Source: Providencia heimbachae ATCC 35613
Lineage (GTDB): Bacteria; Pseudomonadota; Gammaproteobacteria; Enterobacterales; Enterobacteriaceae
Direction of reading: 5' to 3'
Length of the DNA: 64,000 nt
NCBI RefSeq assembly: GCF_001655055.1
Contig: NZ_LXEW01000048.1
Coordinates: forward strand, 124,001 to 188,000
Within the stretch, counting starts at the first letter, position 1. The number at the start of each line of letters is the position of its first letter. The notes below the pieces were generated by a model. The model saw only the letters and a program-made list of their open reading frames with translations. It did not search any database and was not told the DNA's origin. Of this stretch, positions 10,092 to 19,218 are shown piece by piece. A program made the translations under genes and the position numbers.

Positions 10092-11618
10092 TTAAAATGT
10101 GGGCAAGTTAACAATTATTTTTGTTCCGCCTTGTGTTGTTAAGGTCCAGTCCCCGCCGAGTGCTCGGATACGTTCCTCTATTCCTCGTAAACCAAAACCA
10201 CTTGTCCGTTTACTGAAAGGGATACCTACACCATTATCATTAACAATAAGCTGTATCGAGTCACCTTGTTGGTGTAGTGATATTTGAATTGTTGTTGCCT
10301 TAGCATGCTTACTAATATTATTTAATAATTCCTGAACAAGCCGGTAAAGCGTGAACAGTACAGTTTCATTTTCTGGCGTTTCATATAAGCCATAATGGAA
10401 ATGACATTGAATATTATTTTCATCAAATGAAAATTCAGAAATCAAATGTGTTAGCGCCTTTTCAAGTGACATCTCATCGAGTACCGGGGGACGCAATTGA
10501 CGCAGAAGTTGGCGTGTTGATTGATGGATCTGTTGGGCGAGTTCGTTGATTTGGCTAGCCGCTTGATGCGTCAATGAATCGGGGGCGGTCTTTTTGACTA
10601 ACATTGACTGAATTTGAATGGCAGTAATATTTTGGCCAATTTCATCATGTAATTCGCGTGCAATGGCTTTTTTGATATCTTCTTCGGTATGGACTAATTG
10701 ACGCATCAAATCTCGTCGAGCTGTCAATTCTTGTTCTAAACGTTGTCTGTAACGCTGCAAATTATTGGCCAGCTGTTTTTGTCGACTAATTGCAATACCT
10801 AGGCCGATACCAATCAAGGCTTGGGTACTTAAAAACATCTCTAGTTCTTGTAAATCAGCGAAAGCGCCATGAAATTGGCGTGCAAAGGTAATAATTAAGC
10901 TGCCGAGTAATGCGGATAATACGCCACCTTGCCAGCCATAGCGGTAAGCCATAAAGACATTAGGAATAAAGACTAATAGAACAATCAACCGTTCAATTTC
11001 TGGGGCAAAAAAAACTTGAACACTGAGCCCGACAACACAAAATAGAAAGCACCAAACTATCAATGAGGTACGTAGTTGTTTATCCGGAGTACCGTAGTCG
11101 AGTAACATTTGATAATGCTGCTCATGTAGGTATTCATAAATAAGGTAAACAAAGGGTGATAATAATATTCCACCGGTAAATGCCGTTAGGAAGAGTTGGC
11201 TGATTGAATAATTAGATAACCAAGCAAATAGAAGTGCATGTAGAACACTATTTGCAGCAACACCTGCTAGTAGCAATAATAGTCTCTGCCAATATAAGGT
11301 ATAGCGCCACCAAATATTTTGAATAAAAAAGGCAACACAGAGGCTCACTATTGGGGATAGCAATAAAAGAGGTTGAGATGATAACTGCTCTTGTGCCAAC
11401 CAAAAATTTAATATCCCTTCACAAAGCAGTAAAGTTGGCCAATAGCGCCGCCAGAGAATAATCATTAAGGCCAGACGCAGACCTTGGGGTAAAAATAGTG
11501 TTGCCTGAAAACTATTTTGACTTAAATAAAAGCCAATAATCCACAGCCCAATCCATATCAACGAATAGGTTAATAAAAGAAAGAGTGATTGCAGCAGTAG
11601 ACGGGTGCTTTTATTCAT
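10092..11618 (-). CDS. uhpB: UhpB-like sensor histidine kinase
   Basis: A 508-residue kinase. The N-terminal ~280 residues are a MASE1-type membrane region with about eight hydrophobic segments. A HisKA_3 dimerisation domain follows, with the phospho-acceptor in ARELHDEIGQNI (His324), then a HATPase_c domain with the N-box LVQELLNNISKHAKA and G-boxes DNGVGIP and GFGLRGIEER. It would receive the sugar-phosphate signal from UhpC and phosphorylate UhpA. The ATG lies 5 nt after the uhpA stop, with AAGG upstream; the preceding TTG is less likely. About 105 nt separate it from uhpC. Confidence 0.92.
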   Translation of the reverse strand: MNKSTRLLLQSLFLLLTYSLIWIGLWIIGFYLSQNSFQATLFLPQGLRLALMIILWRRYWPTLLLCEGILNFWLAQEQLSSQPLLLLSPIVSLCVAFFIQNIWWRYTLYWQRLLLLLAGVAANSVLHALLFAWLSNYSISQLFLTAFTGGILLSPFVYLIYEYLHEQHYQMLLDYGTPDKQLRTSLIVWCFLFCVVGLSVQVFFAPEIERLIVLLVFIPNVFMAYRYGWQGGVLSALLGSLIITFARQFHGAFADLQELEMFLSTQALIGIGLGIAISRQKQLANNLQRYRQRLEQELTARRDLMRQLVHTEEDIKKAIARELHDEIGQNITAIQIQSMLVKKTAPDSLTHQAASQINELAQQIHQSTRQLLRQLRPPVLDEMSLEKALTHLISEFSFDENNIQCHFHYGLYETPENETVLFTLYRLVQELLNNISKHAKATTIQISLHQQGDSIQLIVNDNGVGIPFSKRTSGFGLRGIEERIRALGGDWTLTTQGGTKIIVNLPTF

Positions 11619-11623
11619 CAATA

Positions 11624-12250
11624 CTACCTTGAAATAAGGTTGTGCTCTAAGGCATAATGAACCAGGTCAATGGTATTTTCACATTGTAATTTACTCAGCA
11701 CATTAGCGCGGTGTACATGTACTGTTTTATGGCTAAGGATTAATTGCTCTGCAATTACTTTTACACTTAAACCTGCTACCAATAAATTAAATACTTCCCG
11801 CTCCCTTGGCGTCAGCTCTTGCATGCCTTGCTTTTGTTGCGGGGCGTGTCGCAAGGCACGCATAGCATCAGAACATAAATAACAACCGCCTTGATGAACG
11901 GAACGGACGGCCTGAACTAACTCTTCTGGGCCACAGCGTTTGGTTAAATAAGCGCTTGCGCCTGCATCTAAAGCACTTTGCACGAATGCTGTGGTGTCAT
12001 AAATACTTAAAATGATGGTACGAAAGTCAGGTTTTACTTGTCGTAAACGGGTTAAAAGTTGGAGGCCATTTTCATCAGGCATCGAAATGTCCATGATTGC
12101 GACATCGATATCATGGCTGATCAAATTTGGCCAAGCCTCTTGGGCATTAGCGTATTGGCCAACAATACGAATATCAGGCTCAAGCGTAAGAAGTTGAGCA
12201 AATCCTGAACGTACCACTATGTGATCGTCAATAAGCGCTATTTTTATCAT
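11624..12250 (-). CDS. uhpA: UhpA-like response regulator, LuxR-type
   Basis: A 208-residue NarL/FixJ-family regulator. The receiver domain has acidic residues ALIDDH, phospho-acceptor Asp54 in AIMDISMPDE, and the conserved Lys in YLTKRCGPEEL. The C-terminal LuxR helix-turn-helix reads LTPREREVFNLLVAGLSVK through SHKTVHVHRANVLSKL. In E. coli, UhpA activates uhpT. No uhpT lies here, so the likely target is its own operon including afuABC, or a distant gene; this is inference. It is the first gene of the minus-strand cluster. Confidence 0.93.
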   Translation of the reverse strand: MIKIALIDDHIVVRSGFAQLLTLEPDIRIVGQYANAQEAWPNLISHDIDVAIMDISMPDENGLQLLTRLRQVKPDFRTIILSIYDTTAFVQSALDAGASAYLTKRCGPEELVQAVRSVHQGGCYLCSDAMRALRHAPQQKQGMQELTPREREVFNLLVAGLSVKVIAEQLILSHKTVHVHRANVLSKLQCENTIDLVHYALEHNLISR

Positions 12251-12532
12251 TATAACTTCTATGTTGGGTGAATAAGGTGTTGAGAAATCTTATAGCAAGA
12301 TAGAGGCGGATAAGCTAGAAGCATCATTGAGAATTCTGATGTGTATCCTGAAGGGTTAGAGAAAAAGCGTTAAATTTTCACTAGAACCTAATAAATAATT
12401 ATTAATAATAAAATAATTTATTGGGGGATGATTGCTTATTATCGAAATAAATTTAAATTGTTTTTATAAAACAGTTTGTTATGTATTTTTTTGTTCGGAG
12501 GTAACGCGGACTTTTTAGAGTAACATTAAGGC
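12251..12532 (-). other. AT-rich upstream region of uhpA
   Basis: Non-coding. A -10-like TATAAG near 12280 on the minus strand, 30 to 40 nt before the uhpA start, is the only promoter-like element seen, and its -35 is poor. A recognisable UhpA site could not be identified. Confidence 0.4.
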
Positions 12533-12550
12533 TGTCTAAAATCAGCGACA
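12533..12550 (+). promoter_or_regulatory. GlrR box 1 upstream of glmY
   Basis: Perfect match to the GlrR activator consensus TGTC-N10-GACA, centred about 238 bp before the predicted glmY start. Confidence 0.85.
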
Positions 12551-12565
12551 AACCGCCATATCGAG

Positions 12566-12583
12566 TGTCGCCAAAAGGTGACA
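12566..12583 (+). promoter_or_regulatory. GlrR box 2 upstream of glmY
   Basis: Second perfect TGTC-N10-GACA site, centred 33 bp (about three helical turns) downstream of box 1. Confidence 0.85.
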
Positions 12584-12628
12584 TTTATCCCATTGATAAA
12601 TATAGCTTTTAAATATACGGTAAATAGG

Positions 12629-12646
12629 TGTCTTAAATAAGAGACA
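12629..12646 (+). promoter_or_regulatory. GlrR box 3 upstream of glmY
   Basis: Third perfect TGTC-N10-GACA site, centred 63 bp (about six helical turns) after box 2 and 142 bp before the predicted start. All three therefore lie on about the same face of the helix. Confidence 0.85.
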
Positions 12647-12752
12647 TTCTGCAAGGACATGATGATAGATCGGATAGGTAAAATGTCGGTAGCGTTTGGT
12701 GTTAATAAATAAAGTCTTTATTATTATGATGTTAAAAAATAATTTGTAAAGT

Positions 12753-12768
12753 TGGCACGGGTTGTGCA
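12753..12768 (+). promoter_or_regulatory. Sigma54 promoter of glmY, overlapping a sigma70-like -10
   Basis: TTGGCACGGGTTGTGCA keeps the invariant GG-N10-GC spacing (GG 12754-12755, GC 12766-12767). The predicted start is A12780. A sigma70-like -10 (CATAAT) directly after it fits the overlapping sigma70/sigma54 arrangement known in enterobacterial glmY. Confidence 0.85.
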
Positions 12769-12779
12769 TAATAATACTC

Positions 12780-12940
12780 AGTTGCTCATTCAATTTATTA
12801 TGTAGGTCCAAAAATAGTTGGGTACATACCACATAAAGCAAGAATGATGCCAAAGTAAGGTGCCTACCGTCCAACAGCACAGATACTCGCCTTCGGGCCT
12901 TATCAAACACAGGGCGACACGTTGAGTGAGGCACCACCTA
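12780..12940 (+). ncRNA. glmY: GlmY small RNA
   Basis: The 5' end AGTTGCTCATTC closely matches E. coli GlmY (AGTGGCTCATTC). GCTCATTC (12784-12791) pairs with GAATGATGC (12842-12850) to form the first stem-loop. GGTGCCT (12859-12865) pairs with AGGCACC (12929-12935) to close the 3' stem-loop, next to the family-typical GTTGAGTGAGGCACC. GlmY acts as a decoy for RapZ, sparing GlmZ and so raising glmS translation when glucosamine-6-phosphate is low. Position just upstream of glrK is conserved in enterobacteria. The 3' end is uncertain: a perfect hairpin TATATGATTAT/ATAATCATATA follows, but with no T-run, so the primary transcript may reach about 12976. Confidence 0.85.
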
Positions 12941-13036
12941 TATGATTATCTTTATCGAAAAGACATAATCATATAAACCTAGTCATAAATAGATAAATTT
13001 AATGACTAGGCAAATGTTAAGAAGTCAATCATCGCT

Positions 13037-13072
13037 GGCGGGATAAGGGGAGTACCTTTATCTCGCCTTCCT
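13037..13072 (+). terminator. Possible terminator between glmY and glrK
   Basis: GGCGGGATAAGG (13037-13048) pairs with CCTTTATCTCGCC (13055-13067) with G-U pairs, followed by a T-rich but C-interrupted stretch. It may stop read-through from glmY. Otherwise, 12946-13435 holds an ERIC fragment and no gene. Confidence 0.4.
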
Positions 13073-13083
13073 CTTTCTTATAT

Positions 13084-13160
13084 CCGTCATATTTTGAGCC
13101 GTAGCGTTGTTAGCTGCACTCAGCTATCCTAGTCACATACTTGTGTATGTTCCTAGGAAT
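13084..13160. repeat. ERIC element B (5' part only)
   Basis: Matches the left end of ERIC (CCGTCATATTTTGAGCCGTAGC) and its central palindrome (CCTAGTCACATAC ... GTATGTTCCTAGG), then diverges; the expected right arm is missing. It lies between glmY and glrK. Confidence 0.75.
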
Positions 13161-13435
13161 TAAATGTTGGTTCGTTTTGATACCGTGTATTGATAAAACA
13201 CGATAAACTATAAAAATTCCCTTCTAGTGTAATGCGTCTTTTAATGATTAAAAGTTTCCATTTACTATATTTCCCTGAAATTACTCATCTTTTATATAAA
13301 TAGTTGGCATGCTGATTGCTATCTTATAAAGGTGCCGTTAATCCGATTTTAACGCATATGAATATAGAACGATCATTCAGCTTTCCGCTATAGAGTGAGT
13401 TCTGCTACCATTAAAATACGTTTAATAGGCATGAG

Positions 13436-14875
13436 ATGAATGCATTGAGAAAATGGCGGTTTTTCCCACGCTCCTTGCGGCAACTTGTTGTAATGGCATT
13501 TTTGCTGGTTTTGTTACCGCTGTTGGTATTGGCATATCAGGCTTACCAAAGTTTGGAACAACTGAGTAACCAAGCAGCGAACATCAATAAAACCACGCTT
13601 CTTGATGCCAGACGTAGCGAGGTTATGAGTAGCCTTGCCCTCGAAATGGAACGAAGTTATCGGCAATATTGTGTTTTGCAAGATGAGGCACTCAAAAGTC
13701 AATATAAAAAGCAATTTGTAGATTACGAGCAAATGTTTGAACGGCAAAAAACAATTTTACCCACAAAATCGGACACGACAGTGTTAACCCAAACGCTTGA
13801 ACAGCTTAAAGTCGTTAATTGTGAAAATAATGAGCCGACACTGCAAGTTATGTCAGCCCTTGAGCAATTCTCATCAGCAAATTCACATTTAGTTCAAGAA
13901 ACGCGGGATGTCATTTTTAGTCGTGGGGAACAATTGCAAAAAGCCATTGCCAATAAAGGGCAGCTATTTGGTTGGCAAAGTTTGATCCTGTTCCTATTGA
14001 GTGCATTGCTCGTTACGCTTTTTACTCGCATGATTATTGGCCCGGTGAAAGTCATTGAAAGAATGATTAATCGTCTTGGTACAGGCGGAACGCTTGCGAC
14101 TAATATTGAGCGTTTTAAAGGACCAAGAGAACTCAGAACGATAGCACAACGTATTATTTGGCTCAGTGAACGGCTCGCCTGGCTTGAGTCTCAGCGTCAT
14201 GAATTTTTACGTCACATTTCTCATGAATTAAAAACCCCATTAGCCAGTATGCGGGAAGGCACCGAACTGCTTGCAGATGAAGTGGCAGGACCATTAACCA
14301 GCTCACAAAGAGAAGTGGTTGAGATACTCGATCACAGCAGTAAGCATCTTCAGCAACTTATTGAGCAGTTACTTGATTATAATCGTAAGCTGGTAGATGA
14401 GCCGCCGGAAGCTCAGGATGTTGATTTGAAAAAATTAATTGAAGATATTGTTAATGCTCATAATTTACCCGCTCGAGCTAAAAATATTAAAACGGATATC
14501 CGTTTAAAAGAAGAAAATTGCCTAGCGGAGCCAACTTTACTTGGAAGAGTTATTGATAATATCTACTCCAATGCGGTGCACTATGGTGGCGAATCAGGTA
14601 ATATTTGGATCTCTAGTCGTAGAACAGGCAACAAACTGCTTATTGAAGTGGCAAATACAGGTACTCCCATTCCTGAATCCGAGCAAAGTATGATTTTTGA
14701 ACCTTTTTATCAGGGCTCTTTACAAAGAAAGGGCGCGGTTAAAGGGAGTGGATTAGGGTTAAGCATCGCACAAGATTGCATTAAGCAAATGGGCGGTGAA
14801 TTATCATTGGTACCTAATAAATTGGCGGATGTCTGTTTTAGAATTGAACTGCCTCTAACTGCAGAGAACGAATAA
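13436..14875 (+). CDS. glrK: Sensor histidine kinase GlrK (QseE)
   Basis: A 479-residue kinase with a membrane segment at about residues 16-38, a periplasmic part with predicted helices, a second segment at about 181-201, a HAMP-like linker, a HisKA domain with His263 in RHISHELKTPLAS, and HATPase_c with the N-box DNIYSNAVHYGG and G-box GSGLGLSIAQD. It phosphorylates GlrR, which in turn activates glmY just upstream. An earlier ATG at 13431 runs into a stop codon, so 13436 is the start. It forms an operon with qseG (2-nt gap) and glrR. Confidence 0.95.
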   Translation: MNALRKWRFFPRSLRQLVVMAFLLVLLPLLVLAYQAYQSLEQLSNQAANINKTTLLDARRSEVMSSLALEMERSYRQYCVLQDEALKSQYKKQFVDYEQMFERQKTILPTKSDTTVLTQTLEQLKVVNCENNEPTLQVMSALEQFSSANSHLVQETRDVIFSRGEQLQKAIANKGQLFGWQSLILFLLSALLVTLFTRMIIGPVKVIERMINRLGTGGTLATNIERFKGPRELRTIAQRIIWLSERLAWLESQRHEFLRHISHELKTPLASMREGTELLADEVAGPLTSSQREVVEILDHSSKHLQQLIEQLLDYNRKLVDEPPEAQDVDLKKLIEDIVNAHNLPARAKNIKTDIRLKEENCLAEPTLLGRVIDNIYSNAVHYGGESGNIWISSRRTGNKLLIEVANTGTPIPESEQSMIFEPFYQGSLQRKGAVKGSGLGLSIAQDCIKQMGGELSLVPNKLADVCFRIELPLTAENE

Positions 14876-14877
14876 CA

Positions 14878-15705
14878 ATGCTAATTAGGTCTACAAATTA
14901 TTCGGCAATGCTGCGTTTTAGAGCGCTGCCTAAGAGAAATAAAGGGTTAAATCGCCATGCTGTCTCACTACGTCCGGTGTGTACAGCGATAAACTTTGGG
15001 GTCATTTTATTTTCCCTTATCTTAACAGGATGTGTTACAAAAAACGGGCAATCTCCTCTAGAAACATTAGCGCAAGTGGTTGTTCCTGAAGTTAAAGTTA
15101 CAGATTATCGTTATACTTCATGCGATGCTATTTGGGGAAATGAACAACCTAATTCAAGGGATAATGCACTGTTTTGGTTACGTATGATGGACTGTGCTGA
15201 TAGAGTTGATACCTCAAAGGCTCGAACTGATGCGAGCCAAATTGAAGTGGATAATTGGTCAAGTGCATTTCAGCAAAATATTTTGTTGAACTCTGCTGAT
15301 CCATCCATTTCTGAGCGCCGTAAAATGCTTGATAGTATTAATACTTATAGCTTGAGCTTCCCAACCGCAGTCCGTCCATTGCTACAATTATGGCGAGAAC
15401 AGCAGGTACAGATTATCAATCTTGCTGATGCGAATGCTCGCTATAAGCGCTTACAGCAAGAAACGGATACAAAATTTGATCGTTTAAAAGAAGAAAATGC
15501 AAAGCTGAGCTTTGAATTGGACGCAACTTCTCGCAAATTAGAAAATCTGACCGATATTGAGCGTCAGCTTTCATCACGCAAAAAAAGCACTAACGAAACA
15601 GAAAAAGAAGTCGAAAATTCAGTGGATGGTGAAAAGCCAGCAGAAGTGACGAGTGAGCAAACTGAACCCAATAAAGTGGAGAAAGAGCCTAATGACAAAC
15701 CGTAA
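14878..15705 (+). CDS. qseG: Outer-membrane lipoprotein QseG (YfhG)
   Basis: A 275-residue lipoprotein with a lipobox at ILTGC after a long N-terminal extension, so the true start could be the later ATG at 14908. The middle region has conserved Trp/Cys residues (YTSCDAIWG, LRMMDCADR). The C-terminal ~110 residues are charged and coiled-coil-like (KRLQQETDTKFDRLKEENAK). In E. coli, QseG interacts with the GlrK periplasmic domain and modulates its signalling. The 3' end overlaps glrR by 14 nt. Its disordered, Lys/Glu-rich tail is longer than in E. coli. Confidence 0.88.
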   Translation: MLIRSTNYSAMLRFRALPKRNKGLNRHAVSLRPVCTAINFGVILFSLILTGCVTKNGQSPLETLAQVVVPEVKVTDYRYTSCDAIWGNEQPNSRDNALFWLRMMDCADRVDTSKARTDASQIEVDNWSSAFQQNILLNSADPSISERRKMLDSINTYSLSFPTAVRPLLQLWREQQVQIINLADANARYKRLQQETDTKFDRLKEENAKLSFELDATSRKLENLTDIERQLSSRKKSTNETEKEVENSVDGEKPAEVTSEQTEPNKVEKEPNDKP

Positions 15706-17032
15706 ATCAGCGAATTTGCTGTTGGTTGATGATGATCCTAGCTTACTGAAATTACTGGGTATGCGCCTTAGTAGTGAAGGCTTTAAAGTCGTGACCGCTG
15801 AAAGTGGACCTGAAGCATTAAAAATTCTACAAAAAGAAAAAACTGATTTAGTTATTAGTGATTTACGCATGGATGAAATGGATGGGATGGCGCTGTTTGA
15901 TGAAATTCAAAAAGTACACCCAAATTTACCCGTCATCATCTTGACTGCCCATGGCTCAATACCTGATGCCGTCGCTGCAACTCAGCGCGGCGTGTTTAGC
16001 TTTCTCACGAAACCTGTTGATAAAGATGCGCTTTATAAAGCCATTGATGAAGCTTTAGCCTTATCTTCAACACCGATGAAAGATGAGGAATGGAGTACAG
16101 GGATCGTCACCCGTAGCCCATTAATGCTGCGTTTGTTAGAGCAAGCTTATATGGTGTCACAATCTGATGTGAGCGTTTTAATTAATGGGCAAAGTGGTAC
16201 AGGTAAAGAAGTTTTAGCTCAAGCAATACATAAAGCCAGCCCGCGAGCACGAAAACCTTTTATTGCAATTAACTGTGGTGCATTACCTGAGCAACTACTT
16301 GAATCAGAACTTTTTGGTCATGCAAAAGGGGCATTTACAGGCGCTGTAAGCAGTCGTGAAGGGTTATTTTTCGCGGCAAGTGGTGGAACTTTATTTTTAG
16401 ATGAAATCGGGGATATGCCGATGCCATTACAGGTAAAGTTATTGCGTGTTTTACAAGAGCGAAAAGTTCGACCACTAGGCAGTAATCGCGATTTAGACAT
16501 TGATGTACGTATTCTTTCTGCTACCCATCGCAACTTACCAAAAGCGATGGAGAAAAATGAATTTAGGGAAGACCTTTACTACAGATTAAATGTAGTGAAC
16601 TTACGCATTCCAGCACTCAATGAAAGAGCGGAAGATATTCCTTTACTCGCGAATCATTTATTACGTGAATCTGCCGCACGACATAAGCCTTTTGTACGCA
16701 GTTTTTCGAGTGATGCAATGAAGTGCCTTATGACCGCAACTTGGCCCGGAAATGTTCGTCAACTGGTTAACGTTATTGAGCAATGCGTTGCCCTTACAAC
16801 ATCGCCAGTAATAAGCGAAGCACTAGTGAGTCAAGCTTTACAAGGCGAAAATACCGCATTACCAACCTTTGTTGAAGCTCGCAATCAATTCGAATTAAAT
16901 TATTTGCGTAAATTGTTGCAGATGACGAAAGGCAATGTCACTCAAGCGGCTAGAATGGCAGGGCGAAATCGTACTGAGTTTTATAAATTACTTGGGCGTC
17001 ATGATTTAGAAGCAAATGATTTTAAAGAATAA
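15692..17032 (+). CDS. glrR: Sigma54-dependent response regulator GlrR (QseF)
   Basis: A 446-residue NtrC-type activator. The receiver domain (LLVDDDPS, phospho-acceptor Asp57 in VISDLRMDEMDG) is followed by an AAA+ domain with Walker A GQSGTGKE, the sigma54-contacting loop GAFTGA, Walker B GGTLFLDEIGD and the arginine-finger region, then a Fis-type HTH (GNVTQAARMAGRNRTEFYKLL). It binds TGTC-N10-GACA; three such sites precede glmY in this window. The start MTNRKS is inside the qseG reading frame; the longer frame upstream is just overlap with qseG. Confidence 0.96.
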   Translation: MTNRKSANLLLVDDDPSLLKLLGMRLSSEGFKVVTAESGPEALKILQKEKTDLVISDLRMDEMDGMALFDEIQKVHPNLPVIILTAHGSIPDAVAATQRGVFSFLTKPVDKDALYKAIDEALALSSTPMKDEEWSTGIVTRSPLMLRLLEQAYMVSQSDVSVLINGQSGTGKEVLAQAIHKASPRARKPFIAINCGALPEQLLESELFGHAKGAFTGAVSSREGLFFAASGGTLFLDEIGDMPMPLQVKLLRVLQERKVRPLGSNRDLDIDVRILSATHRNLPKAMEKNEFREDLYYRLNVVNLRIPALNERAEDIPLLANHLLRESAARHKPFVRSFSSDAMKCLMTATWPGNVRQLVNVIEQCVALTTSPVISEALVSQALQGENTALPTFVEARNQFELNYLRKLLQMTKGNVTQAARMAGRNRTEFYKLLGRHDLEANDFKE

Positions 17033-17082
17033 TTTCAAGAATTACCTTTACCCTAAAAATGCGCCGGGAGAAGAAACATTTT

Positions 17083-18705
17083 ATGAGCCGTAAGCTTAAT
17101 ATTTCACTTGCTCAATTAAATTGGCTAGTTGGTGACATTGAAGGCAACTGCGATCGCATGTTGCAAGTTGTCAGTGAACAAGCAGAAAACACCGATATTG
17201 TCATGTTTTCAGAGCTGGCTCTGACAGGTTATCCGCCGGAAGACTTAATTTTTCGTGGCGATTTTGAAACACGCTGTTTAGTGCAATTAGAACGATTACA
17301 ACAAGCAAGCGAACAAACCGCTATTATTGTGGGTCATCCTTGGTATGAGGATGAGCAAATCTACAATGCGTTATCATTTTTCTATCAAGGTAAATTGCTG
17401 GCTCGTTACTTTAAGCAAGAGCTACCAAATTATGGTGTATTTGATGAGCCGCGTTACTTTAGCGCCGCTGAAGATACCTGTGTTGTTGATTTCAAAGGCT
17501 ATCGTTTAGGTTTGTTGATTTGTGAAGATATTTGGTACGACGAGCCTGTTGATGCGGTTAAGGGAGCGGGTGCTGAGCTTTTATTAACCATAAATGCGTC
17601 ACCGTTTGATATCAATAAAGAGCATATCCGCGCTGACTTGCTAGTTGACCATTGTCAGCGAACAGGCTTACCGATCGTCTATTTAAACCAAGTTGGCGGG
17701 CAAGATGAACTGGTTTTTGATGGTGCATCTAAAGTTTTAGCTAATAAAGGCAAACAAATTTTTCAATTAGCTGAATTCAAGGAAGAGGTAGTAACCGTTC
17801 AATTTAATGACCTTAATCTTTCCGTTGATGGTAAAAGTACCCCTGAAAGCTCCCCTGTGGCACAGGTTTATCAAGCCCTCGTGATGGCAACCCGTGATTA
17901 CATAAATAAAAATGGATTCAATGGGGCGATTTTGGGGTTGTCAGGTGGCATTGATTCAGGGTTAACCGTCGCGATTGCGGTTGATGCCATCGGTAAAGAG
18001 CGTGTACAAGCGGTTATGATGCCATTTAGATATACACTTGAAATGAGTGTTCATGATGCAAGAGAACAAGCCGAACTGCTCGGTGTTGAGTTTGATATTG
18101 TTTCCATTGAGCCTATGTTTGATGCTTTTATGTCGCAGCTTGAGCCGCTGTTTGTGGGAACACAAGTAGATACCACGGAAGAAAACTTACAAGCGCGTTG
18201 CCGTGCTGTTATATTGATGGCAATGTCAAATAAACGTCGCCGTATCGTTCTAACGACGAGTAACAAAAGTGAATCCGCAGTAGGCTACTCTACCTTATAT
18301 GGTGATATGGCGGGTGGTTTCGATGTGTTAAAAGATGTACCCAAAACGTTAGTCTTTAAGCTAGCAAATTATCGTAATACAATCTCGCCAGCGATCCCAC
18401 AGCGGGTGATTGATAGGCCGCCATCCGCAGAGTTAGCGCCAGGGCAGTTAGATCAAGATAGCTTACCGCCTTATGATATTTTAGATAAATTGTTAGAAGG
18501 TTATGTAGAAAAAGATTTATCCGTCACTGACCTTATTAAGCTCGGCTTTGATAAAGAAATCGTGCGCAAAGTTGTCCGTCTAGTTGATATTAACGAATAT
18601 AAGCGTCGTCAGGCTCCTGTTGGACCAAGGATCACCATGCGTAATTTCGGTAAAGATCGCCGTTATCCGATCACCTCGGGTTTTGGCCGTAAAAGCTGGT
18701 CATAA
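17083..18705 (+). CDS. nadE: Glutamine-dependent NAD+ synthetase (NadE2 type)
   Basis: A 540-residue enzyme making NAD+ from deamido-NAD+, ATP and glutamine-derived ammonia. The N-terminal nitrilase-like glutaminase has the Glu44-Lys111-Cys147 triad (FSELALTGYPPED, YFKQELPNYGVFDE, LLICEDIWYDEP). The C-terminal synthetase has the PP-loop LGLSGGIDSG and the NKSESAVGYSTLYGD motif. E. coli NadE is a shorter, ammonia-dependent enzyme, so this is a different type. The start MSRKLN is preferred over an ATG 24 nt upstream because GGGAGAAG lies between the two. It sits 12 nt before glnB, suggesting co-transcription. Confidence 0.95.
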   Translation: MSRKLNISLAQLNWLVGDIEGNCDRMLQVVSEQAENTDIVMFSELALTGYPPEDLIFRGDFETRCLVQLERLQQASEQTAIIVGHPWYEDEQIYNALSFFYQGKLLARYFKQELPNYGVFDEPRYFSAAEDTCVVDFKGYRLGLLICEDIWYDEPVDAVKGAGAELLLTINASPFDINKEHIRADLLVDHCQRTGLPIVYLNQVGGQDELVFDGASKVLANKGKQIFQLAEFKEEVVTVQFNDLNLSVDGKSTPESSPVAQVYQALVMATRDYINKNGFNGAILGLSGGIDSGLTVAIAVDAIGKERVQAVMMPFRYTLEMSVHDAREQAELLGVEFDIVSIEPMFDAFMSQLEPLFVGTQVDTTEENLQARCRAVILMAMSNKRRRIVLTTSNKSESAVGYSTLYGDMAGGFDVLKDVPKTLVFKLANYRNTISPAIPQRVIDRPPSAELAPGQLDQDSLPPYDILDKLLEGYVEKDLSVTDLIKLGFDKEIVRKVVRLVDINEYKRRQAPVGPRITMRNFGKDRRYPITSGFGRKSWS

Positions 18706-19056
<351 letters not shown>

Positions 19057-19071
19057 TTTGTTGAAGAAAAA

Positions 19072-19195
19072 GCGGTAACGGTAATACTTGATATTATTCA
19101 ATTTGTTAGAGCTAAGGTTCCAGCAGATTGAATAAAGAAAGTACCAATACACAGGAATGGGATTGTTGCGTATTTTTATGCGAACCCGTTACCGC
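19072..19195. repeat. Foldback element between glnB and hmp
   Basis: Perfect 10-bp terminal inverted repeat GCGGTAACGG and CCGTTACCGC, 124 bp end to end, with a nested inverted repeat TTATTCAAT/ATTGAATAA inside. It begins 15 nt after the glnB stop codon. It does not match ERIC. It could be a small foldback element or a structured 3' UTR. Confidence 0.55.
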
Positions 19196-19218
19196 AAAAT
19201 AATTAATTTCATTATAGC

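Noticed and set aside
12542-12937. 131-residue minus-strand reading frame between uhpA and glrK
   Set aside because: It runs antisense through two of the three GlrR boxes, the sigma54 promoter and the GlmY RNA, has no recognisable domain and reads like random AT-rich translation.
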